Shown here piece by piece: positions 46,079 through 57,559 of a DNA stretch of 64,000 nucleotides (its first letter is position 1; the number at the start of each line of letters is the position of its first letter). Made by a program: the position numbers and the translations under genes. Below the pieces are notes generated by a model. The model saw nothing but the letters and a program-made list of their open reading frames with translations, made no database searches and was not told where the DNA came from. Source of the stretch: Przewalskia tangutica (lineage: Eukaryota > Streptophyta > Magnoliopsida > Solanales > Solanaceae); NCBI GenBank assembly GCA_029844215.1, contig CM056740.1, forward strand, positions 22,611,873 to 22,675,872, read 5' to 3'.

Positions 46079-49000
46079 TGTCACGACCCGATTCCGGGCC
46101 CGTGACTGGTGCCTTACCCCGGGCACCCTAGTGATACAACATCAGAGTAATCAGCGGAACATAAAACGATACAAGACATATTATGAAATATGAAACAATA
46201 ATCTGAGAAAAACTTGCCTTTCGGCATATATATAGACAACAACTTTTTCAACATGAACAGTTTAATCCTTTTTACAAACCCTGCCCACAACAGTACTACA
46301 GACCTCTACGAATGATATGACAACAACGACGGGACAGGGCCCCGTCATACCCCTGAATGTAAGCACCTACAACAACAGGGGACTATACCAAGATTAGCCT
46401 CCGAGAAACGGAGCTTTCCCAAACGCCGAATCAGTGACCCTAAGAGCGAGGATCAACGATCGTGTACCTTTACTGCGGCATGAACGCGGCCCAAGGAGGT
46501 CGATAACAAAAATTTAGTATGTGAAATCAAAATAAATATCAGAATGAAATCATAGTAGTCTATAAAAAGCATTAGACATGTATGATAAACAAACTACAGT
46601 TTTTACAATAAATAAGCAGTCAGGTCAAGTCAGGGACTCACGCCCTCAAGTCATCACTAAAACATAACAATGGGTCTCACGCCCACAACATCAATCGTGC
46701 CCGTGGGACACATTCCTCACTGCCGGCAGTCTATGATATGAAAGCACCAAGGAACACATACGAACACCAGGTCCCACCTGTGTTATAATAAAACCGTATG
46801 GGGTAAGTATGAAGGCATAGCCGACTACTAAAACCCCCAGTACCAACAAGGTCATAAACTGTATCATGAAATCTGTCTAGGCCACATGATCAAAGCCGCC
46901 ACTCGCGCGCAGATCTAATGCGCGTCTAGCCTCGAACTTCCCGCAGCTCGCATAGGCCAATCTCATAGGCCCGCATGAGGTATAACCCCGCGTCGGTAGC
47001 TACTCCCGGCGTCCGCTGGACTTCGCAGTCCGCATGGCCACACAGACCGCATGCCCATAAAGGACGCACCCTAACCTGGAACTCTCGTAGCTCCGCATAG
47101 GCCCCGGGGACCCGCATGAGGTATCATAGGTCCATCGACCCGCCTGAGTCTACCCCGCATCGGAGGGCAGCTTAACCCCCGGAATCATCTCAAGAGATGA
47201 GTGATGTATAATACTAACATAACAGCTTATCGTTAAACAACATAAGCACAACAAAGGAAAAACCCCTTTACACAAACATCACAAGATACTAACACACGTA
47301 GCATCCTAGCATGTTTACTTATCAATCAACAAGACAGTATTACAAGGCTATCACAAACCAACACAATCAAGTTATTCACACAAGGCATTTTCTACTAACA
47401 AGTTCGGGTATCTATCCCCAAAGTACTTCATATATTAACTTTTTAAAAGATCCGTTTCTTTCACATAAGTCACACAATACCCGTAGTATAAAATAGAGTG
47501 ATTATTTTTTTTAAGTAAACCAAAGTACTTACCTTTGTAAAATCAAGTAACAACATTATTTTCCAAACGTCAAAGTTTGCCTAATTTCAAATGTTCACGT
47601 TTCTTATTTTAGAAAGGTTTCGTGGTTCATAGCCTTATTCATTTAAGAATATAATTCTATTTTAAACCATCTAAGAAACATAAGCCTTATATGTGAGTAG
47701 GATATTCTTGTTTATAACAATCTTATTACGGCAGCCATGATCTAGGAAATATCATTTTGTCTCATCTTAGCTTCTATGCAGATGGAAGTTTCTACTGGTT
47801 TTATTAATACTTCATTAATCAAAACATTTCCCTTTATTAACGCTGCAGTGGTTTGTCGATACACATTACGATTTCAAATCAAGAAACATTATCCCTTTTA
47901 AAAATCAAGTACTCATTACTCACGAATGAGGTTTCACACAAAATTCATATAATTATTTAAGTTAAGTCTCTTATCTTACAAGATCAAGTCTCTTAACTTC
48001 TAAAATAAATAAATCATTCGTTTTATCTCTCTTAAGCCGTTACACCTAACTTCCCATAAAGCTAGTATAAATCTTAAGCTTTTAAAACCAAGTATTACTC
48101 TTCTTTTAAAAACAGTTCTTAATTCTCTTGAACTACTTCAAGATTATTATTATTCGGGCTTAAGTCAAAAGACATTGCCGTACAACTACTTTCAATTAAC
48201 ACATGTACGTCTACCGTACTACATAGTTATACACATATCATGCTAGAAGAGATAGGAAGAGGTTCACATACCTCGCGACGATTATCGACTATTAGCAAAT
48301 CGCTCCACGGCTATAACCCGGCTAGCCTGGTCCACCTTCTCAAGTAGCACATGCTACTGCGAACATTCAACCTAAACAGTTATACAAGTCTATCAAAGTC
48401 TAGACTACTCGGTAGAATAAATCTAGATACAAGATCCTACGGGAAATTGGGCGGCCTTCCCTACCCAAACTACACAAGTCTCATGTCTGATCCTACGTAA
48501 TTCTGATTCGATTCTATTCTTTAAATTCAGGCTTAAGTCCAAGGACATTGCCACAAAACTATGTTCAGTTATATATATAGTATACTTCAACTATATATTC
48601 CTACACCATGTAATATCCAATTAAAATAGGGGGACAAGATAATTACCTCGATAAGCCCATAATTATCCAAGTAAAAATGTCGATCCTTAGCAACGCTTAG
48701 CTCCTACTCCGGGTGCTCCAACCCGCTCCAAACAACCCTTAGAAGTTCTACGCGACCTCTACTTAATACTCCAACCAACTATGGAGATTTTCCTTAGGGT
48801 TTCGGTTTGAGACAAAAGGACATACGGTAGTATTTCCGGGCTCTACGTATAGAGGTTTCTTTGGAATACTACAAGGTATACGGCTAAGGTAATTTGGGTA
48901 TAGTAACAATACTTTTGAGAGTATTTCTACCAAGAGGAGGGTATTTATACGAGACAACACCACAAGGGGGTGTATACTCGGCCCACTCCCACTAGGGGTA

Positions 49001-49550
49001 CTCGGCCAGGGGGTGCTCTCGGCCAAAGGCCTCACAAAGGGAGGACTCTCGGCCAAGACACTACACTAAGGGGGGAGGAAGAAGCTTTCAAGACTTAGAG
49101 ATTTTTGGATGAAGAAGTTCATCAAAGGGGAGGGGTATTTATAGGTCAAGTAAAGGCTAACCAATGGCCAAGATTTAGCCAAGTGCTAGGCAAGTGTAAG
49201 GCCAAGATTAGGGCAAGTGTACCTAGCCAACTTGCACACAAAATATCCTACCAACTCCAAGACAAAAATAGCCAACTTTCGGCCACCCTTGACCGCCCAA
49301 GTCCTTCCAATGAGAGGGTGACAAGTGTCGCCCTCTTGTTGGTCCAAAATGTTTCGTCTCTCGGAAAAATCCGCAAAAATTAAAAATGACATAGCCGGAA
49401 TTTTTCCTACGAAAGCTGTGAAAACGTTTCGTCGAAAAACGACTCTAACCGGGTGTTGTGCACAAAAAAAATCGGCCAAGCCTTACTTTAAAGCCCAAAC
49501 TTTTCTACGTACGTCCCTACGTACATACTCTGGAAATACGGGGTATAACA
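46079..49550 (-). repeat. 3' LTR of E6
   Basis: 3472 bp, TGTCACGACCCG to GGGGTATAACA. CGCATGAGGTAT units occur at 46970-47130. The ORFs at 49105-49383 and 49186-49479 have identical twins at 55283-55561 and 55364-55657 in the other LTR and are not genes. Confidence 0.92.
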
Positions 49551-50040
49551 TTCTCCCCTCCTTAGAAACATTCGTCCCGAATGTTCCTTCTAAGTCTCAA
49601 CACAAACGTGCGCCAGTATAGTCTTCACTGCTATACTTGCGAGAACAATCCTGCCACACATGGCCACAGAAACAACTAGCGCAGAATTCTTACATCCACG
49701 TCTACGAGGAAACACTTCTAACATCACCACAAAACACCCCTCTCCGGGGTCTAGAATATACTTCCTTCGCACCTTCCCTTTATAAAAGAAATGATCACAT
49801 CTATGCTCGCCATACATGCTCTCTTCTTCCCGATACCACTTTTGTCACTTTGCCGCGAGGCATTAACCTTCTCAGGCGACCCAACAAATGGTACCGGGCT
49901 GCATACGATCCCTGAGGCTGTCATACACTTCTTGTACACTCGAACTCTTTCTCATAACCTACCACATTTCTGATACTGCTTCAGTTTTCAAAACTCGGGG
50001 TTACTATCTCTAACGTGGTCATCATTAACTGGGAACACTC
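49551..50040 (-). other. Purine tract, hairpin and 3' untranslated end of E6
   Basis: Tract GGAGGGGAGAA on the minus strand. Hairpin arms 49567-49574 and 49578-49585. From about 49827 to 49925 a stretch differs from E5 (CCACTTTTGTCACTTTG..., shared with E4 at 26104) and has no coding signal. Confidence 0.7.
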
Positions 50041-50740
50041 TGGATGGATCTCCGATACTTTCTCGAACATAACAACACGAAAGACCGGACATACTGCCTC
50101 CTAAGTCGGACGGCAAATACTAACATATCGGCAACCTGGCCTATTCTTCACATGAACTCAAAAAGGCCCAAAGTAACTCGGGCTAAGTTCCCTCTGTTTT
50201 CCAAAACTCGTCACACCCTATCCGGGGTGGTACTTTCAAGAAGACCGACCGTCAACCTGAACTCTAAGCGTCGTCGCCGATTATCCGCACGATTTCTCTG
50301 AGCTGCCAAAACCTCTCCTAGACAGCTTCCCCCTATCCACAGTCTGCTGGAACAAGCCTGAACCAACTATCTGCACCTTGCCAACATCGAACCAATCGAC
50401 CGGCAACTTACACTTCCGCCCCTACAAGGCTTCAAAAGGCGACTTCCGAACACTGAAATGGTAGCTAAAACACTACCTCCACAGGAGACAACAATCCCCA
50501 CAACTATCCCTGAAATCCAAACACTGGCCCGAGGGCGAATGCGATTCTGAGACTCACCTGAGTTCTTAACACATGCTTGGTAAAACTTTTAGAAAACGAA
50601 AATAGCCACCACCTGGGCTTCACTGTCTGTCATAAGGTGAAGGTAGGCACCCCGTGCAGCCTTACAACCTTTCTGATATAAACAACACTGCTGAGTACAC
50701 GGTCTTTGCTAGAAGACAAGACGGGCTGACCTCCTTGGCC
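50041..50740 (-). pseudogene. pol: Integrase remnant of E6
   Basis: It is identified by alignment with E5 (38510-39290) and E3. The DNA for FHVxMxRKSIGDPSRVFPVNDD-type residues is at 50020-50100, and for YHFSVRKSPFEALxGRKCKLPVDWFDVGKVQ at about 50370-50465, all in changing frames. No intact catalytic motif. Confidence 0.75.
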
Positions 50741-51335
50741 CGACTACTGGTCGAATGCATCCACGAACTCGTACACTGGTTAACTAAACTTGGGCCTAAC
50801 ACCCTCATGACCCTACTTCAAGGCGGGACCACCACAAACTGACCCCACCACCAAACATGTCGCGGGTTGACCCGCAACGTGGCCTCAACCCGACCCGGCA
50901 AGGCGCAAAAATACTATCTCCCCGAAGGAACAATCTCACTAAACATGTTACGAAAACCTAGCGGTCTTCTTAGCTCAACTACCCCCTTTCATTTCACACT
51001 ACTTAGGGACCTATCCCTAACATAGCTCACGTGCACTATGCACTCCGATAAGGATCAAACATAAACATACGTTTCTACCCGAGATGGCCTTACCTCTAAG
51101 GTCTTCGCGTATAAAGCTCTAAGGCTCACACTTTCTCTATCCCCCAAAATCTTACTCGGTTAACCCACCATGATTGTTAATCACAACTAACACACTGCTA
51201 ACAGAACATAGCACTTAAGGTATACTCACCTTATCACCCATACTGATCTCTAGAGGGTTAAAGATATACCTGCAACTACTGTTTCATTCCCCTTAGTCGT
51301 TCTAATCAAACCTGCCCCGTAGGGCGCATAGCTGA
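50741..51335 (-). other. Anonymous segment replacing PR-RT-RNase H in E6
   Basis: About 595 bases, co-linear with E5 39290-39880. It holds GCGGGTTGACCCGC at about 50869-50882. No protein recognised on either strand. Confidence 0.7.
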
Positions 51336-52032
51336 GGGAGATGACAAACTACCCACCGATCCTAAAGGCTAAGTCCTCCTACAAGGACACTCTTCGACAC
51401 TGCACCAGACTAAAGATGACATTCCCGGGATGGCGTCGCCACATCGTGAACCGAAGCCACAGAGTTCTAACCAACTCCTGCATACCCCGAACGTCCTGAA
51501 ATCCGTGGAAGACCACTCTGCACTGTGGATGTGCATAATCAAATCTGCTGGTGAGGTGACTCACCTCGAAAGTTACCAAAGGACCTTGCTGCTCTGGCCC
51601 TCTTCTGTTGTCCTTCGTTAACCCGTCGATCTCTACGTTTCTCGGCCTGCTGCGCATAAGCCCGTACACAGGCCATGCTCAAGCCGAACTGAAGGATTAC
51701 TCTTGCACAACCTTCTCTTAGGTAGTCATCAAGACTCGCGATACATCGGTATACTCTCTGGTAGCCAAATCCATAGCTAGTAACAGGGTCGCCTTCTTGC
51801 AATCTATATTCTCTGTTCCCGGTCGTGGAACTGAAGGTTCAAATATCATGGCCGCAGTAGGAACTGCCGCCGCCGTGCTAAACTTTACTGGGGCTAGTGA
51901 CGTCGCAGAAATCCCCAAATGAAGCACCTAACTCAGGTGATGATTGGGCCTGTGCCCTCGTAACCCTCTGAACTCTACTCGCAGCTCCCTCGCCGCTTTG
52001 CCTCTGGACCGGGTTGCCCTACGCGGAGGCAT
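51336..52032 (-). pseudogene. gag: Gag remnant of E6, CCHC region deleted
   Basis: The start is placed at 52032, where the minus strand reads MPPRRATRSRGKAA, closely like the E1 start. The frame 51802-51539 reads PVTSYGFGYQRVYRCIASLDDYLREGCARVIL and YAQQAEKRRDRRVNEGQQKRARAARSFGNFRGE. The DNA that encodes the zinc knuckle in E5 (39945-39988) is missing here around 51380-51420; the flanks join directly. Confidence 0.82.
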
Positions 52033-52142
52033 AACGATAAGGGAAAGAATTTCGTCAGAGGGTCCAACTTACAACACAGCTCTAAGGCACGATCTCAGAG
52101 TGAGAAGAATAGAAACCAATCCTAAATATCCTATAGCCTCCT

Positions 52143-52176
52143 GATTATTGGCGTGGTGCACAACACACCGATAATC
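52143..52176 (-). other. Leader hairpin with GTGCAC loop (E6)
   Basis: The same stem as E5 except that one A-U pair becomes a G-U wobble. GTGCAC is at 52156-52161. Confidence 0.65.
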
Positions 52177-52222
52177 AAGACTCTACTGGATACGGTCTGT
52201 AGACACTTTCCGAGGATTAACT

Positions 52223-52234
52223 GCTCTGATACCA
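52223..52234 (-). other. Primer binding site of E6 (intact)
   Basis: The minus strand reads TGGTATCAGAGC, followed by AGTTAA. The LTR begins at 52239. Confidence 0.88.
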
Positions 52235-52238
52235 CTTT

Positions 52239-55200
52239 TGTCACGACCCGATTCCGGGCCCGTGACTGGTGCCTTACCCCGGGCACCCTAGTGATACAAC
52301 ATCAGAGTAATCAGCGGAACATAAAACGATACAAGACATATTATGAAATATGAAACAATAATCTGAGAAAAACTTGCCTTTCGGCATATATATAAACAAC
52401 AGCTTTTTCAACATGAACAGTTTAATCCTTTTTACAAACCCCGCCCACAACAAGATTACTGCACCTACGAATGATATGACAACAACGACGGGACAGGGCC
52501 CCGTCATACCCCTGAATGTAAGCACCTACAACAACAGGGGACTATACCAAGATAAGCCTCCGGAGAAACGGAGCTTTCCCAAACGCTGAACTGTGACCCT
52601 AAGAGCGAGGATCAACGACTGGTGTACCTTTACCTGCGGCATGAACGCAGCCCCCCGAAGGAGGTCAGTACAACAGGTACCAAGTATGTGAAACTGTAAG
52701 GTAAATACTGTAAATGAAATCATAGTAATCTATATAAAGCAGGAGACATGTATGATAACCAAACTACAGTTCACAATAAATAAGTAGTCATGTCAAGTCA
52801 GGGACTCACGCCCTCAAGTCATCACTAAAACATAACAATGGGTCTCATGCCCACAACATCAATCGTGCCCGTGGGACACATTCCTCACTGCCGGCAGTCT
52901 ATGATATGAAAGCACCAAGGAACACACATGAACACCAGGTCCCACCTGTGTTATAATAAAACCGTACGGGGTAAGTATGAAGGCATAGCCGACTACTAAA
53001 ACCCACCGTACCAACAAGGTCATAAACTGTATCATGAAATCTGTCTAGACCGTCACATGATCAAAGCCGCCACTGCTCGCAGATCTAATGTGCGCGTCAG
53101 CCTCGAACTTCCCGCGACTCGCGTAGGCCAATCTCATAGGCCCGCGTGAGGTATAACCCCGCATCGAGGTAGCTACTCCCGGCATCCGCTGGACTTCGCA
53201 CCGCATGGCCACACGCATCGCGTGCCCATAAAGGACGCACCTAACCTGGAACTCGTAGCTCCGCGTAGGCCGGGGACCCGCGTGAGGTATCATAGGTCCA
53301 TCGACCGCTGAAGTCTACCCCGTGACGGAGGCGCTTAACCGGAATCATCTCGAGAGATGAGTGATGTATAATACTAACATAACGACTTATCGTTAAACAA
53401 CATAAGCACAACAAAGGAAAACCCTTTACACAAACATCACAAGATACTAACACACGTAGCATCCTGGCATGTTTACTTATCAATCAACAAGACGAGATTA
53501 CAAGGCTATCACAAACCAACACAATCAAGTTATTCACACAAGGCATTTTCTACTAACAAGTTCGGGTATCTATCCCCAAAGTACTTCATATATTAACTTT
53601 TTAAAAGATCCGTTTCTTTCACATAAGTCACACAATACCCGTAGTATAAAATAGAGTGATTATTTTTTTTAAGTAAACCAAAGTACTTACCTTTGTAAAA
53701 TCAAGTAACAACATTATTTTCCAAACGTCCAAGTTTTCCTAATTTCAAATGTTCACGTTTCTTATTTTAGAAAGGTTTCGTGGTTCATAGCCTTATTCAT
53801 TTAATAATATAATTCTCTTTTAAACCATCTAAGAAACATAAGCCTTATATGTGAGTAGGATATTCTTGTTTATAACAATCTTATTACGGCAGCCATGATC
53901 TAGGAAATATCATTTTGTCTCATCTTAGCTTCTATGCAGATGGAAGTTTCTACTGGTTTTATTAATACTTCATTAATCAAAACATTTCCCTTTATTAACG
54001 CTGCAGTGGTTTGTCGATACACATTCTGATTTCCGAAATCAGTAAACATTATCCCTTTTTAAAAAATCAAGTACTCATTACTCACGAATGAGGTTTCACA
54101 CAAAATTCATATAATTATTTAAGTTAAGTCTCTTATCTTACAAGATCAAGTCTCTTAACTTCTAAAATAAATAAATCATTCGTTTTATCTCTCTTAAGAC
54201 GTTACACCTAACTTCCCATAAAGCTAGTATAACTCTTAAGCTTTTAAAACCAAGTATTACTCTTCTTTTAAAAATGCTTCTAATTCTCTTGAACTACTTC
54301 AAGATTATTATTATTCGGGCTTAAGTCAAAAGACATTGCATAACTACGTTCAATTAACACGTATGCGTCACCGTACTACATAGTTATACACATATCATGC
54401 TAGAAGAGATAGGAAGAGGTTCACATACCGCGGCGATTATCGACTATTAGCAAATCGCTCACGGCTATAACCCGCTTTGGTCCACCTTCTCAAGTAGCAC
54501 ATGCTACTCGCAGAACATTCAACCTAAACAGGTTATACAAGTCTATCAAAGTCTAGACTACTCGGTAGAATAAATCTAGATACAAGATCCTACGGGAAAT
54601 TGGGCAGCCCTTCCCTACCCGTCAAACTACACAAGTCTACTGTAATACAGTCCTACGTAATTACAGTTCAGTTCTATTCTTTAAATTCAGGCTTAAGTCC
54701 AAGGACATTGCCACAAAACTATGTTCAGTTATATATATAGTATACTTCAACTATATATTCCTACACCATGTAATATCCAATTACAATAGGGGGACAAGAT
54801 AATTACCTCGATAAGCCCATAATTATCCAAGTAAAAATGTCGATCCTTAGCAACGCTTAGCTCCTACTCCGGGTGCTCCAACCCGCTCCAAACAACTCTT
54901 AGAAGTTCTACGCGACCTCTACTTAATACACCAACCAACTATGGAGATTTTCCTTAGGGTTTCGGTTTGAGACAAAAAGGACATACGGTAGTATTTCCGG
55001 GCTCTACGTATAGAGGTTTCTTTGGAATACTACAAGGTATACGGCTAAGGTAATTTGGGTATAGTAACAATACTTTTGAGAGTATTTCTACCAAGAGGAG
55101 GGTATTTATACGAGACAACACCACAAGGGGGGGTGTATACCCCTCGGCCTACCCCACTAGGGGGGGTACTCTCGGCCAAGGGGGGGGTGCTCTCGGCCAA

Positions 55201-55728
55201 AGGCCTCACAAAGGGGGGAGGGACTCTCGGCCAAGACACTACACTAAGGGGGGAGGAAGAATCTTTCAAGACTTAGAGATTTTTGGATGAAGAAGTTCAT
55301 CAAAGGGGAGGGGTATTTATAGGTCAAGTAAAGGCTAACCAATGGCCAAGATTTAGCCAAGTGCTAGGCAAGTGTAAGGCCAAGATTAGGGCAAGTGTAC
55401 CTAGCCAACTTGCACACAAAATATCCTACCAACTCCAAGACAAAAATAGCCAACTTTCGGCCACCCTTGACCGCCCAAGTCCTTCCAATGAGAGGGTGAC
55501 AAGTGTCGCCCTCTTGTTGGTCCAAAATGTTTCGTCTCTCGGAAAAATCCGCAAAAATTAAAAATGACATAGCCGGAATTTTCCCTACGAAAGCTGTGAA
55601 AACGTTTCGTCGAAAAACGACTCTAACCGGGTGTTGTGCACAAAAAAAATCGGCCAAGCCTTACTTTAAAGCCCAAACTTTTCTACGTACGTCCCTACGT
55701 ACATACTCTGGAAATACGGGGTATAACA
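52239..55728 (-). repeat. 5' LTR of E6
   Basis: 3490 bp, partner of 46079-49550. The reverse TATA (GTATTTATAG) is at 55313-55322. G runs at 55128-55230 are longer than in the 3' LTR. Transcription of E6 would start near its right end and run leftward. Confidence 0.92.
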
Positions 55729-57401
55729 TCATTTATCTTCCCATAAAGCTAATATAACCAACTTCCCATAAAGTCGTTATATTCACTTTATACCTTAGCC
55801 AAAAACCATTTCCTATCCAAGGGACTTATACGTTTAAAACGGAACAAGTATCACATACTTTAAAACTCTTCAAGTCCCTTAACTTTAATAAAACTTAAGA
55901 CATCCTTAACACTTTCAAAGAAGTGAGTTAATCTCCTAACTCACCCGACTTGGCTATTCATAAAACTAGTAAAGGATATCAAGGTCTTGTACGTCTACCG
56001 TACTATATACGTGCAACTAGTCATGCTCAAAAGATAGGAAAAGTTCTACATACCTCTTCGGGCCAATCCACTTGCTACGTACAATATCCCGCCCGTAGTA
56101 TGTCAACCTATAATATCCACAATACGTCTATTAACGCCTTACTTCAAACTTAGAATATTATAAGTGTAAAGTCTCTAAATTCTACGGAAAATCGGACAAC
56201 ACCTCCTTTGTTTCTACTTACTTTGCCACCTTTTTCAAGGCCGAATTCAATAACCAAACACGCCACATTTAAGGGCCCAACAATGCAATTAATCTATAGG
56301 GGATTACACGCCTACTAGACGAGTAAAATTCCGCCCCACGAACGATATCAAACTAATACAACTACTAGGCCAATTCGGCAAACTTGAGGTACTATAACAT
56401 CAATTCTTATCCAATTTCCATTTCAATCCAAATTGTTAGCATAACATGATATCAAGTCGCAATCGATTATACTACTATAATCTTCAAGTAAGTAACATGC
56501 GACGATTCTAGTAAACGACCAAATTGTAATCCAACTTCACATGGCTTACATTACATTTCGGATTTTAAGGCTATAAGCAATCCATAATACTTATAAACTT
56601 CAACACATATACTTCATGCTAGCAACATGTAAAGCTAACAACAATATATATAATCTTGTAACACTTTTAAGAGACAAGATTATTACCTCAAAGAATCTTA
56701 ATTCAACTCCAAGTCCGAAGTTGCTCCTTAGCAACTTAGAGTCTCTTCAAGACACTTCAATCCGCTACTTGAGACCCTTAGAACAACACCAACAAATTTC
56801 CTTCAAACTTCCAAACAAAACCTAGAAAGCAACTAGGTTTTCACCTTGCGACTAATACGAAAACTATCTTTTTCCGAGATTTTTCTATTGAGATACACTT
56901 ACAATATACTCAAGAACCTTGGTTTAAAGTGTGGAGCTTAATGGACAAGAAACAATTTTATTTTCTTTTGCTTGTAGTGAACCCGAGAGCAACAAGCTCT
57001 TGTTCTTCAATTTCTTGAAAATTTGGCTAAGTGTTAAGCTTGTCTTGCTACTACTAGTATTATATAGCACAATGGAGGGTCAAGATGTGAACAAATGGGT
57101 GGCTTGGATGAGCTCTTATTAAATATAAAGCCTTGTGGACCCTTTGACTAAGTCAATTTTGTCAAGCTCTTCAAGTTGCAAGACTTAGTCATCCTACAAA
57201 GGTCAAATGACCCTTTAATCCTTGCCTAAATTCGTCCAAGGCAACCATAAGGGGGGGTGACACGTGTCGCCCTCCCAATTGTCACAATATTTGTTTTCCG
57301 ACAATTTCATAATTCCGATAAATTTTTACAAGTCTCAATCTTAACATTAGGAATTCTCACGTACGTTCTTAAAACATGTCCTGTAAATACGGGGTGTAAC
57401 A
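55729..57401 (-). repeat. LTR C of E2b (3' LTR), right segment
   Basis: It matches 2490-3155 and then 12855-13860 of E2a without interruption. AATTC at 56402-56406 is therefore the empty E1 target. It ends GGGGTGTAACA. A minus-strand TATA-like box (TGCTATATAATAC) lies around 57054-57066. Confidence 0.88.
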
Positions 57402-57437
57402 TTCTTCCCCCCTTAGAAACATTCGTCCCCGAATGTT
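57402..57437 (-). other. Polypurine tract and upstream hairpin of E2b
   Basis: The tract AAGGGGGGAAGAA lies at the LTR edge. Hairpin arms are 57418-57425 and 57430-57437 around a four-base loop. Confidence 0.78.
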
Positions 57438-57559
57438 CTTTCGAAGTCAAACTTATAATTAGCGACATAGTTTCCTTTCACAACCCCGACATACCAACAA
57501 TGCCACACATGGCCACATAATAGCATTTAAGTAAAAGAAATACTTCAATTAAAACTTGA

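Larger units (their letters stand above)
46079..55728 (-). mobile_element. E6: reduced Tekay-type element, young, inside LTR C of E2b
   Basis: 9650 bp with LTRs 46079-49550 and 52239-55728, internal 49551-52238. The right flank begins TCATT; the left flank reads TATTT, so the duplication is imperfect or miscalled. PBS, leader hairpin and PPT are intact. Gag and integrase remnants flank an anonymous segment; RT and RNase H are absent. The LTRs are nearly identical by eye over long stretches (for example 49135-49550 against 55309-55728). Confidence 0.91.

Noticed and set aside
49105..49479. 92- and 97-residue ORFs on opposite strands, identical to those at 55283-55657
   Set aside because: LTR sequence of E6; the conservation is that of a young LTR pair, not selection on a protein.
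53045..53293. Cys/Arg-rich ORFs such as those at 53045-53293, 35381-35788 and 41597-41878
   Set aside because: All are readings of the GATGCGAGG-type LTR repeats. The recurring YAELREFQ-like strings come from the repeat unit, not from a protein family.
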